Positions 1 through 7,866 of a stretch of 14,883 nt of DNA are shown here, one piece after another (within the stretch, counting starts at the first letter, position 1; the number at the start of each line of letters is the position of its first letter). Origin of the DNA: Stereum hirsutum FP-91666 SS1 (taxonomy: Eukaryota > Basidiomycota > Agaricomycetes > Russulales > Stereaceae); contig NW_006763151.1 of assembly GCF_000264905.1 (NCBI RefSeq), forward strand, positions 11,200-26,082, written 5' to 3'. A model generated the notes under the pieces. It was not told the origin of the DNA and ran no database searches. It worked only from the letters and a program-made list of their open reading frames with translations. The translations under genes and the position numbers were made by a program.

Positions 1-625
1 CTGCACGGGCACGACGTTTGCGGGATTGCTCCTCATTGGAGAAGGCTTGGGTGACGTTGTCGAGGGAGAGGTCGTCGGAGAGGGTAAGGAAGGTGACGAA
101 GTTGTTGTAGTCGGAAGGGAGGGCCTTGATGAGCGTCATGGACCATAATTCGGAGTCGAGGTCATCAAGGGAGAACTTGGCGGGGCGGCGCTCTTTGATA
201 TGGGAGATGTAGAGGTCGACGCGAGCAACGAGGTCGGAGAGGGACTCTCCCTCTTGGAGACGAGTGGAGAAGAGTTCGGAATAAGCGTCGAATCGCGTAC
301 CAGTCTTCTTCTGCACAAAGACACTCTCCAACTTCTCCCACATCGCCTTCGGATCTCCCTTCTCCTTCCTGATATGCGCCTTTTGGTTCTCCTCAACCAA
401 CAACCAAATCTCCCCACTAGCCTTCGCCTTCCTCTGATTCCACTCCCTCATCTCCTTCGCTTCGGACGCGGTCATGGCCGAGGCGTTAGGAGGGGTAGGA
501 GCGATGTCAGTGCCATCGACTTGGCCCCAAACACCCTTAGAACCGAGGACAGCTTCAGCATTGTCGACCCAGGAGCTGTAGTTGTGGCGATTGAGCTTGT
601 CAACGGCGCGTTTGTCGTCGGACAT
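1..625 (-). CDS. gag: Copia-type Gag polyprotein, N-terminal part (partial, runs off the window)
   Basis: Gag forms the virus-like particle of copia elements. The start is the ATG at 625-623, the first in the frame after the leader; 208 codons follow without a stop to the window edge. Visible landmarks in order: LNRHNYSSWV near residue 11, a Trp-Gly-Val pair near 33-35, the WLLVEENQKAH helix near 80, the MWEKLESVFVQKK block near 100, LQEGESLSDLVARVD near 130, SELWSMTLIKALPSDYNNF near 165, and a basic RKRRAR stretch at the edge. This order matches the DUF4219/UBN2-type copia Gag domain (family knowledge). The CCHC knuckle and pol are expected further left. Long plus-strand ORFs over the same bases (200-697) are antisense shadows. 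Confidence 0.85.
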   Translation of the reverse strand, partial: MSDDKRAVDKLNRHNYSSWVDNAEAVLGSKGVWGQVDGTDIAPTPPNASAMTASEAKEMREWNQRKAKASGEIWLLVEENQKAHIRKEKGDPKAMWEKLESVFVQKKTGTRFDAYSELFSTRLQEGESLSDLVARVDLYISHIKERRPAKFSLDDLDSELWSMTLIKALPSDYNNFVTFLTLSDDLSLDNVTQAFSNEEQSRKRRARA

Positions 626-911
626 GATGGCGGATTGGATAGTGAAGGAACGGAGGCGATAGCGATGAAGGGGAGGCGAAACGAAGCTAATCGATGAAGA
701 GGCGATTTGCGGCCAAGGGAAGAGATGGAGACGTCGATAAGAGGCGCAAATTGAGTCCGATCGAGAAGAGGGCGAATGCAGCGAGTAGATATCGATGACG
801 ACGAGTCTAGCGCAAAGAGAGAGAAGCAGAGAACTCGTTCTGAGGCGAGTAGAGAGAGATCTGAGTCTCAGAGATCAAATAGGAGCTAAGCAGAACGTTC
901 TGAGGCGATTT
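626..911 (-). other. Untranslated leader of the copia element
   Basis: This is the stretch between primer-binding site and Gag start. It is purine/pyrimidine biased and carries a 13-bp direct repeat, CGTTCTGAGGCGA, at 836-848 and again at 896-908. No ORF of note is seen. A packaging or dimerisation role for the repeat is only a guess. Confidence 0.55.
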
Positions 912-931
912 AAAGCGCAGGGCCCATAACC
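912..931 (-). promoter_or_regulatory. Primer-binding site, half-tRNA initiator-Met type
   Basis: On the minus strand the bases directly after the LTR end are GGTTATGGGCCCTGCGCTTT. This is complementary to the anticodon stem-loop of initiator tRNA-Met (GGGCCCAUAACC, anticodon CAU), not to the tRNA 3' end. Drosophila copia and yeast Ty5 are known to prime with a cleaved initiator tRNA half, so this site implies the same mechanism. The perfect abutment to the LTR terminus (TGTGAGG at 932) supports the call. Confidence 0.75.
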
Positions 932-1246
932 TGTGAGGCGCAGATAATCGAGCACTCGAAGAACGACTGTGAGAAGCGTCACTGTCAATGATAAAGAGAC
1001 AAGGACGCTTCCCACAAGTTAAAAGGACGCGCTCCGGCGCTTACCGGTCTACTATACAGTTGGAAAACTACCTGCCTAAACGGGACGCAGAGGCGCGGAA
1101 CCGAGGCGCGGAATCCGGCCCTCTGCGGCCCGCTGGCTGGCGAAATAACTAAAGTCATAACTCTGCAGTAAGTGGTCCTATCAGTCCCGGACAAATTGCT
1201 AAAATATCAGGAAAATTCCCTCTGTCTCGTCGTAATACTCCGGACA
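932..1246 (-). repeat. 5' LTR of the copia element
   Basis: The LTR 3' end (minus strand ...CCTCACA) is fixed at 932 by the adjacent primer-binding site. The LTR 5' end is uncertain: minus-strand TGTCCGG occurs at 1193 (TGTCCGGGACTGATAGG) and at 1246 (TGTCCGGAGTATTACG), giving 262 or 315 bp. The terminal 60 bases are nearly identical to those at 4208-4270, which confirms LTR identity. The target duplication cannot be tested because the other end is outside the window. Confidence 0.65.
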
Positions 1247-1275
1247 ATTTCATCGTTGACTTCAAGCTTTGGCTA

Positions 1276-1806
1276 AACATTCTGGGCGGCAGGAGTGAAC
1301 GACATTTGGTGCCTCGACCAGCATGACAAGTGGCGAAGGTTTCAGTTGTTCATGCACCTGTGTTGTGAGCCTGTCTCGGGAACTGTTATATGGATTAAGG
1401 TCTGGTGGATGAACCGGAACCCTCGGCTTGTTACTGGCTTTTATCTAGATGAAGTAGATGATAGGGGAGGTCCGTGCTTTTGACTGTGATTTCTTTTATA
1501 CTTCAATGAACTTAAACTAACATCTTTTCACACTGCACAGAGATGCCTGTCTTGACTCAGAGTGATCCTGGATCTGAGAACTACGGTGCTGCCAATGCAC
1601 AGACCATCTTAAGACACCGGCACGAGCCTTCCTTATCATACTCGATGCAACATAAATTCATGGGTGGCCATCGCAACATCAAACCTGAAATAATGTGGTC
1701 CATCCTACGCCGTGGATGGAGCCCAGGATTCGAGGCTTTGTTTGATGAAGGGGTGACTAGCGGGATTATATGACCCACTGAGGAAGAGCACTTCTTCGAA
1801 GACATA
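1276..1806 (+). pseudogene. rve-type integrase core domain gene, 5' fragment (Agaricomycete family)
   Basis: Two exons joined by a clean 71-bp intron (1470-1540, GTCCGT...CACTGCACAG, CTAAC branch site near 1516). Exon 1 reads FWAAGVNDIWCLDQHDKW, then WIKVWWMNRNPRL. Exon 2 reads MPVLTQSDPGSENYG, then HRNIKPEIMWSILRRGWSPG. The Asp in CLDQHDKW, the Asp in QSDPG and the Glu in KPEIMW fit a D, D, E triad with 40 residues between the last two. The family is a recurrent integrase-domain protein in mushroom genomes (recalled, not searched). A TGA at 1771-1773 ends the frame, although the codons beyond it (PTEEEHFFED) still look coding. The N-terminus is missing, and coding similarity stops near 1800, where a minus-strand gene begins. 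The missing C-terminal part reappears near 3118. Confidence 0.75.
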
Positions 1807-1807
1807 C

Positions 1808-2792
1808 CTTTTTAGCGACATCACACAAGGACTGCAAGGAACTCCTATTGGCTGAACAGGAAGAACCTGACGTACCACCTTATTATATCGTTCATCTGCC
1901 GACTTCTTCCCACCTTTTCCCTTGCTCTTCCCCTTCCCCTTGCCTTTACTATCCACTGGCCGAAGATCCTTCAACTCCACAATCAATGCCTTCGTCTTAC
2001 CCTTGGCCTTACTACTCTTCATCTGCCGACTCTTCCATTCCTCGCTAACAGCATCCACCAATTCGGGATATCGATAGCTGAGGCTGAGGTACTTGGTGGC
2101 GACATCAATCTTCTCTGCAATTTCATGGCGGAAGTCGTTCAAAGTCATGGACGACTCGATGCTGACAGTCTCGACAGCATCATGTGGGACAGCAAATGTG
2201 ATGGTGAATGGATCTACACCATGCATTACAGTGCTTCATGAGATGGGAGGGAATGAGCAACACCAGCATTGGGACGCACCTTCATCCTCAGGCTCGTCAT
2301 CCGAATCCTCGCTGTCTGAGTCACTACTGTCCTTTTGACCTCTCTCTCCTGCACAACCAATAATGTCCACTTTCTCTTCTTTGTCACCTTTGAACCATTC
2401 CCCTCCTCTTCTACTGCATCCTGATCAACATTCACCTGCTCGTTATCGGACGGGAGACTTTGAGCACGTGCTGGATGAGACCGAGCCGTCTTGACAGGAC
2501 CAAGGACTTCCTGTATGGCAGCGTTGACTTCAGCCCTTGAAACTTTTGGTGGGGGTGTGAGTGGATCGTCTTCGGATGCATCAGGAGAGGTAGTAGTAGG
2601 CTGAGCAGGAAGTTTCAGCTTGACAGTGCGACGGGGTTTTGGGTGAGCAGTGGTAGAAGCAGGCTGAGGAGACTGTGCTGGAGACGCATCACGAGAGCTA
2701 GCAGCAGATTTAGATGGCGTAGGAGTTTGTGAGGCAGAAGAAGTAGCGGCAGTAGTGCCCCGTTTGCATCGCTTGTTCTTGTTGTTGCTCAT
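1808..2792 (-). pseudogene. Gene C: basic/acidic hypothetical protein, 5' part, frameshifted and truncated
   Basis: The start is ATG 2792-2790 in the context ACCACCATC. Exon 1 (2792-2280) encodes a basic NNKNKRCKRG head, a Ser/Pro/Thr-rich region, an EVNAAIQEVLGPVK segment and, after a frameshift at the GGGG run 2400-2403, an acidic DSSDSDSEDSDDE stretch. Intron 1 is 2279-2214 (66 bp, GTGCGT...GTGTAG, phase 1). Exon 2 (2213-1876) reads DPFTITFAVPHDAV, DFRHEIAEKIDVATKYLSLS and a KGKGKGKSKGKGGKK tail. Intron 2 is 1875-1832 (44 bp, GTACGT...TTGCAG). Exon 3 (1831-1808, SLCDVAKK) ends at a GTATGT donor, beyond which only antisense integrase follows. Layout and segments resemble a common Agaricomycete hypothetical family; function unknown. 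Adding one G at the run restores a single frame. Confidence 0.6.
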
Positions 2793-3117
2793 GATGGTGG
2801 TAAGAAGCAAGGAGCGTCAGGACTGGTGGAACTGTGGCCCATGTCTAGCTTATGCCCTTCACACGGGCATAGCACCATCAGAACACAACCGTTTCGCCTC
2901 AAATCTTTTTTGTAGCTGTGTTTTGCCTCCAGGGAGGGTCAGTTTTGCACCCTCTGCAAATATCGGACGAAATCACAAATGGATTACACCATGCCTTCGC
3001 ACTGACGAGAGGACCAGGTTTGTACATGTAATTCTACGCTAAACTGAGTGTGCTATGGTCATTTTAGTCTGGGCACCAAAAACCTCGCAAAAGCGTGTGA
3101 TCACCCAAAAAGGCAGG
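2793..3117. other. No gene recognised; 5' flank of gene C
   Basis: This lies between the gene C start and the resumed integrase sequence. I see no convincing ORF, RNA gene or repeat. It should contain the gene C promoter (minus strand), but no clear TATA box stands out. Confidence 0.4.
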
Positions 3118-3240
3118 TCCGCCACGAATTATGAAAACAGCTCTAACAAGACTAAACGACGATACAACAAGAACAAAGTGCTTCCACATGGTCGCCCCAA
3201 CAACATCTACTCTGATCCGTTGGGCCATAGTACAATCATC
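3118..3240 (+). pseudogene. Integrase gene, C-terminal fragment
   Basis: The plus-strand frame reads YENSSNKTKRRYNKNKVL followed by PHGRPNNIYSDP and stops at 3241. The KK/NKVLPHGRPN signature is the segment that normally follows the integrase core in the family seen at 1276-1806, on the same strand. The roughly 20-25 residues that should link the HFFED region to this segment are missing, so this and the 5' piece look like the two flanks of one gene split by the 1.3-kb gene C segment. The upstream in-frame residues (3055-3117) do not resemble the family and may belong to the inserted DNA. Later codons are too decayed to follow. Confidence 0.6.
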
Positions 3241-3497
3241 TGAGCAGGGAGGTAGCATCTGTGGAGATTCCTTATGGCTTGGATTTTACAGCCTCGGAGC
3301 AGGACTTACATTCAGTGGATGGAAGGGAATGTGTACTCATCTGATGAGTCAGATAATGCTAGTATCACCTTCAGTGATTAATAGAAGTGAACATTTTGCA
3401 CAATTTGTGTGTTCAAGTCAGACATATTCATATCCATGTCACTTGTAATTTTCTTCCAACTGAACAAACACCTATCTTGGGCCACAATCATCTGACT
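3241..3497. other. No gene recognised; decayed sequence downstream of the integrase
   Basis: A short open stretch near 3255-3340 could be decayed integrase C-terminus, but no family motif is visible. Otherwise AT-rich with nothing recognisable. Confidence 0.35.
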
Positions 3498-3785
3498 TGT
3501 AGCCAAACGTGATATTGGACAAACTTGGAGCTGTGATGAGTATCAGACTTCTCACTACTACTTATTCTAAGATTTGTGGTGAATTTGGATACCATAAAAA
3601 CCTCCAGCTGGTCACCTCCCAGCACTGTTTCACCGTCAGCTCGCCGCTGCCACTCCACCTGTAGCCGAAAGTGACGAAAGTGATTTTGGACTTATTTGGG
3701 GCTGAGATGTGTGCTAGAATTTGCGGTACTGATTATTTTAATGTTTGTGGTGAATTTAGATCTCAAAAAAACCTACCGCTTCCCA
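3498..3785. repeat. Two imperfect direct repeats of about 115-125 bp, spaced 162 bp
   Basis: The first unit starts TGTAGCCAAACGTGA at 3498 and the second TGTAGCCGAAAGTGA at 3660. Both continue with a TTGGAC...TTGG.GCTG.GATG block, share TTTGTGGTGAATTT.GAT, and end in an A-rich run followed by ACCT. They are diverged, with a small indel near the left side. No coding frame is shared. This may be two units of an old tandem array or two copies of a short element. Confidence 0.6.
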
Positions 3786-3824
3786 CTTTACCGCCACTGT
3801 TGCAGTAACCACAAATGTACATAC

Positions 3825-4207
3825 CTGACGAACCCGCCAACAATCTCCTCCTCGAGAAGGAACACCGGTCCTGTCTTATCCCTTGGGTCGGATAGCATGC
3901 TGTGTACGAAGTGAAAGCTGTTTACATCCATGTAACACTCTTTTGGGGGATTGCACTTCTCGGCCTGGATCGAACGGATGTACTCGTAAGCAAATCCCAT
4001 CAAGCCTGTCCCAATGTACAGCATATTGGCTTCGCGTAGCATCAGCGAGATTTCCTGCTCATAAAGGTAACATTGACGCTTGGGCTTGGGCTTTTTCTCC
4101 AACTTGTCAGATTGTGAGATGGGCAGCATGGGGGAAGAGGGTGGGTCGCCGGGTGGCAGGTCTTGAAGCTTCCTGCAGCGCCAAGCATCACTGAGGAACA
4201 TAGGCCG
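3825..4207 (-). pseudogene. Alpha-kinase domain fragment (atypical Ser/Thr kinase)
   Basis: Alpha-kinases are atypical protein kinases; large expanded sets occur in Agaricomycetes. The minus-strand frame shows SLMLREANMLYIGTGLMGFA, then YEYIRSIQAEKC, FHFVHSML and FLLEEEIVGGFVR. The spacing of the L.REAN.LY helix, the FVH strand and the F/YLLEE segment is that of fungal alpha-kinase domains (recalled, not searched). The exon ends at 3825 in CAG followed by a GTATGT donor; no following exon is visible in 3240-3800, so the C-lobe is missing. The 5' end stops abruptly at 4207, where the copia LTR terminus begins at 4208. This is a double-truncated remnant. The low-complexity PPGDPPSSPM stretch near 4140 is probably a linker. 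Confidence 0.6.
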
Positions 4208-4310
4208 TGTGAGGCGCAGATAATCGAGCATTCGAAGAAACGACTGTGAGAAGCGTCACTGTCAATGATATTGCCCTCACAAAGTAATAGAAAAAGAAAG
4301 AGACAAAATC
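4208..4310 (-). repeat. Copia LTR remnant, same family as 932-1246
   Basis: From 4208 the sequence TGTGAGGCGCAGATAATCG matches 932 onward over about 62 bases with only a few differences, and again at AAAGAGACAA after a stretch of about 26 extra bases (4271-4296) absent from the first copy. The terminus TGTGAGG is the same fixed LTR end. No primer-binding site follows on the left side, so this is a solo or 3' LTR. The other end is not identified: candidate ends up to 4529 exist, but none gives a convincing 5-bp duplication of GGCCG (4203-4207). Confidence 0.7.
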
Positions 4311-4570
4311 TATAGTATGAGAGGTATCTGAATGCGAACGCGAATGGACACAGATGAAATGAATAAGAACAGACACAAGTGACCGCAAATGGAGCAGGTG
4401 AACGCATCTGGTCACACAGTGACAAGACGTGTCCTTGTTACCACGTGGCTGTGGCACCGGTGTGCCGACCATGCCTTGTTCTCACTGGCTCGATGTGCTA
4501 CTTACTGTGCATACAACACCTCTTGCACATTCGCTCAGCACATGTAAAGGCGGGTCAGTATAATCAACTT

Positions 4571-4578
4571 TATAAAAA
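4571..4578 (+). promoter_or_regulatory. TATA box of gene B
   Basis: TATAAAAA lies 49-56 bp upstream of the ATG at 4627. Spacing and sequence suit a fungal RNA polymerase II promoter. The assignment depends on the gene B model. Confidence 0.45.
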
Positions 4579-4734
4579 TTGATGGCTAAGTACAACTTTC
4601 TACCACTATTCACTCGCCATCCTGACATGAAGCCGAGGCCCACCGTGATTGCACAGAGGGCGCTGTCAGAGGTCTCCGATCAAACAAAGGCTGGCAATGC
4701 GGGTAAATGATCATGGTTGAACCGTAACCAATGA

Positions 4735-4925
4735 CCCACCATACAGCTCAGTATGCTGGCAAAGAGTCCCTTCCTCTGCACAATACACATCCTAATCCTT
4801 CCTAATACACTCTTCTCTCTTATCGTCCATCAACATCTTAATCTTCCTCCCTATCGCCTTCTCTGCATATGCCTTGAACACTCTGAAAGCCTCAAAAGCC
4901 TCACTCTCTCCCAGTGATACTCTTA
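4735..4925 (-). pseudogene. Copia integrase core fragment
   Basis: The minus-strand frame reads SEAFEAFRVFKAYAEKAIG, RKIKMLMDDKREEC, a stop at 4795, then in the same frame DVYCAEEGTLCQHTEL. This is the copia integrase region around the glutamate motif (usually R.DDKGGEY...F...C...GI..Q.T). The block GGEY has decayed to REEC and one codon is a stop. It ends near the predicted gene B intron borders on both sides, so it is a short inserted pol fragment without LTRs. Not assignable to the copia element at 1-1246, whose pol is off the window. Confidence 0.65.
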
Positions 4926-5348
4926 GTCCTTCTTTGGTAGAGATGACAGATTGGGAGGGAGAATTGGACGCCTCTAGCGAGTTTATTAATCCGCCACCTC
5001 CCCCAGCTCTACAGAAGGTTGACTTAGCCAAGCTTGCCGGCAATCAACCTTCATCCATGGCACCATTTTGTCGTGACGCCACAAAAGCAAACACCCCAAG
5101 ACTATATGCAAAGATGCCCTCATCCTCCACTGGGACGTTTGCATGAGCAGGAAGGATTGGTGATGGTAGTCGGATGGATGATCCCTATCTGCCAGTCGAT
5201 GAAACCTCAGGAGACGAGTCGGAGAACATTTATGTGATGGGAAGGAATGATCCATGGGGTGACAGTGCTGACATGAGGAACATGCCTGTACTCGTAGTGA
5301 CGTAAATTCTTCGAACATGGTCACGTGTCATTGAGTCTTCGTGTGAAG

Positions 5349-7112
5349 CAGGGCATGCCATGAGTACCGAGACCCGTGAGTACCTGCCATGGATACTCGT
5401 CAGGCACACCATCAGGTACCTGTATCCGTGGATACAGATACTCGTTCCCACGGGTGTATGCACGGATACAGGTCTAATGCCGGGGCTCACAGGTACTCGT
5501 GGGAGAGTACCCACCATATTTGGTATTTCCAGGCCGGAGCTTGCCGGAGGCCAGATGTGTGTCTAGAGACTCTCTCTCCTTGCTCTCCTCCTCACTCTCT
5601 CCCACTTCACCGAGCGTACACCACTGTGTGACGGAATTGACACATTGTGTTGCCGTCAATGGTGGTGCCGCTCATCCTGTGTACTTGTTTCCATAAGGGT
5701 CTCGAGGGTCTCGACTCTCTGAGTGAATAAGTTTGGAGTCCCACCCCTTGCTATCGTGTACATTTTGGATGTAGCACCATCAAGCAACGTGTCTTGAGCT
5801 CCTGCACCGGGCCCTGTACTTTGTTTGATGAGAAACAGCCTGCTCATTGTTGACAATGGCAGCGTTAACCCCGGTGAGTCTCCACTACCCCCTCTAACCA
5901 TAAAATTGTCTGTTCTCACTCGAATCGGTGTGCGTTCCCAAAGTGGTGGGCTCGTTCAACATGTATGGATGTTCTGCATTGTCCCCGGTACTTTATTTGG
6001 CAAGAAACGAGAACGACGGTGTTGACCCTGGTGAGTCCCCATTACCCCTCCAACCGTAAAATTGCTTGTTCTCACTCAGTTTGGCGCACATTTCCGATGT
6101 ATCTGGATCAGTCGATGCATATACACCTCCTGCACTACTCTCTGCACTTTGTTTGATCAGATTTGGCCTGCTTATTGTCGAGAACAACAACATTGACCTG
6201 ATGAGTACTCCCTGCCCTGTTCTATCGTAAATTTGCTCGTTCTCACTCAATTCTGCGTACATTTATGATGTTGCATAGTCGATCATCGCATTTGGATGTC
6301 CTGCATCGCCTCCCATCCTTGGTTTGACACAATTTGGCCCACCCGTCATCGAGAATGATGGTATTAACCTTGTGAGTACCTCTGCTTCCTCCTATCGTAA
6401 ATGTGCTTGTTTTCACTCAATTCTGCGTACATTTACAACATTGCAGGATTGATCAACACAGATTAATGTCCCGCATCACCCCCCATACTTGATTGGACAC
6501 AATTTGGCCCACCTGTCGTTGAGAACAACGGTAATAACCTGGTGAGTACCCTTGCTTCCTCCCATTGTAAATGTGCTCGTTCTCACTCAATTCCGCATAT
6601 GTTTACAATGTTGAGGGGTCGATTGATGCATATTGCTGTCCCGCATCGCCTCCCATACTTGACTTGATGCAATTTAGCCCATTCATTGTCGAGAACAATG
6701 ACATTGACCTAGTGAATACACCCTGCTACCTTCTATCATAAATTCACTCGTTCTCACTCATTTCTGCGTGTATTTGTGAGGCAGTGGGGACGATTGACGC
6801 GTGTTGATGTCCTGCATCACCCCCTGTACTTGGTTGAATGTAATTTGTCCCACTCGTCATTGAGAACAATGGGATTGATTTGGTGAGTACCTCTCCACCC
6901 TCTTTCCCAACTCATATTTACCACAGTACCCACGGGTACTCCTCAGGTACCTACAAGGTACCCGTAGATTCATTCTATCTATGAGTACCTGCCCATCGGC
7001 AAGTACCTGTATCCGTGGATATGGATACCCGTTCCCATGGATGCCACCCCGGATACAGGTGTGGCCTCTGAGGGAACAGGTACTTGCACGGATATAATCG
7101 TGGCATGCCCTG
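5349..7112. mobile_element. hAT-like non-autonomous element 1 with an internal tandem array
   Basis: Perfect 12-bp inverted ends CAGGGCATGCCA (5349-5360) and TGGCATGCCCTG (7101-7112) are flanked by an 8-bp target duplication with one mismatch: GTGTGAAG (5341-5348) and GTATGAAG (7113-7120). CAGGG ends and 8-bp duplications are hAT hallmarks. About 170-190 bp inside each end is packed with short inverted words built on GGTACC, GGATAC and CCGTGG. The interior holds a pyrimidine-rich stretch (5560-5620) and a tandem array of about 171-bp units. No transposase frame is visible, so it must have been moved in trans. It sits inside the Tc1 element, so it is younger. Confidence 0.85.
5730..6920. repeat. 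Tandem array, about 6.5 units of 170-171 bp
   Basis: The anchor word GTTCTCACTC (one copy GTTTTCACTC) falls at 5912, 6068, 6239, 6409, 6579 and 6750, giving intervals of 156, 171, 170, 170 and 171. The short first interval comes from a small deletion in the second unit near 6000. Each unit also carries a Y-rich CTGCATCRCCYCCC-like block, a CAATTTGGCCCAC block, a GAGAACAAYGG block and GTGAGTACC. The first and last units are partial. The units are diverged but length is conserved. No frame is open across units. Confidence 0.85.
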
Positions 7113-7645
7113 GTATGAAGCGTGTTTGTTTGAAGTTTCTTTTGCCTAAATCCATGCCTCCCATTCGCAAAACTCCATGGAGCGCCACGTCATCCGAGAA
7201 ATCAAAAATAATCGATTTAAGCCCTACAAATACATTTCGGGGGTTATTCCAGAAGTAACAAAGCACCAAGTCTGTGGCATCGCCAATGCTGCCTGCTATC
7301 GCCACGTCATGCATCATAAGCCCTTTCTTTCAGCAGCAGCGGTGAGGAAGCGTCTCCAACAGGCTAAGGATAATATAGGGAGGAATTAGAGCCGGGTTAT
7401 ATGAATGGTCAAGATGTCAATAGAGTTAGAAGAGAGGCCGGGTCAGAAAAGGGTGACACATCATCCAAGCGAAGAGCACAACTTTGAGTGTATGCCGATG
7501 TAAGCGCAAATCAATTATAGTGTGGGCATGCATCGCTCACGGTGTCAAGGGTCCCATCATCAAGCTTGATTTGAGACACCCAATTCGAGGGTGGTCTCAA
7601 AAATACCGGAAAAACCTGTGAATGGTCTCGAAAACGTCAGTAAAC

Positions 7646-7654
7646 TATATAAAT
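7646..7654 (+). promoter_or_regulatory. TATA box in the solo LTR
   Basis: TATATAAAT lies about 75 bp inside the left LTR end, a common place for the U3 promoter of a plus-oriented LTR. Confidence 0.5.
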
Positions 7655-7770
7655 GAGCCTAGCACGGCTATGCTGTCAAGGTAGTCCGCCTAGTACTCTC
7701 CACTGGTGGTACACATGTCTACCGGCTGACCGAAGGCATCCGACAAGGGAGAGCACGGGACAGAACAAAG

Positions 7771-7866
7771 CCCTCGTGCGAGTAGTCTCAAGCATGGAAG
7801 AAACCAAGAGACCTGAAACCCTCGTGCGAGTGGTCCCGAGCACGGAAGAGACACAGGGAGCAGCAC
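7771..7866 (+). repeat. 48-bp tandem duplication inside the solo LTR
   Basis: CCCTCGTGCGAGT starts at 7771 and again at 7819, followed in both by GTCYCRAGCAYGGAAGA. The unit is a multiple of three and lies in a 90-codon plus-strand ORF (7653-7925), so it reads as a repeated LVRVVSSMEET / LVRVVPSTEET segment. The ORF is probably chance; a duplicated upstream regulatory block is the alternative. Confidence 0.7.

Larger units (their letters stand above)
1..1246 (-). mobile_element. Ty1/copia retrotransposon, 5' part, running off the left edge
   Basis: Read on the minus strand the order is LTR (1246 or 1193 to 932), a primer-binding site abutting it (931-912), an untranslated leader (911-626) and the start of Gag (625-1). 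This is the layout of a Ty1/copia element. Protease, integrase, reverse transcriptase and the 3' LTR would lie beyond the window. The Gag frame is open with no stop over 208 codons, so the copy may be young, unlike the other elements here. The right flank is the broken integrase gene starting near 1276. Confidence 0.8.

Noticed and set aside
200..697. Long plus-strand ORF of 165 codons
   Set aside because: It is antisense to the copia Gag frame, which carries family motifs; the plus frame has none.
1808..3117. Helitron ends (TC... and hairpin-CTRR) bounding the gene C segment
   Set aside because: No CTRR preceded by a hairpin was found near 3117 and no A/T insertion site is clear, so the carrier of the segment is left unnamed.
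4986..5324. 112-codon minus-strand ORF, Cys/His rich
   Set aside because: Antisense to gene B exon 2, whose frame is validated by the Tc1 insertion; the Cys/His pattern matches no zinc finger.
5825..6025. LLIVDNGS segment resembling the actin N-terminus
   Set aside because: It lies in one unit of the tandem array; sister units lose the motif and no actin residues follow.
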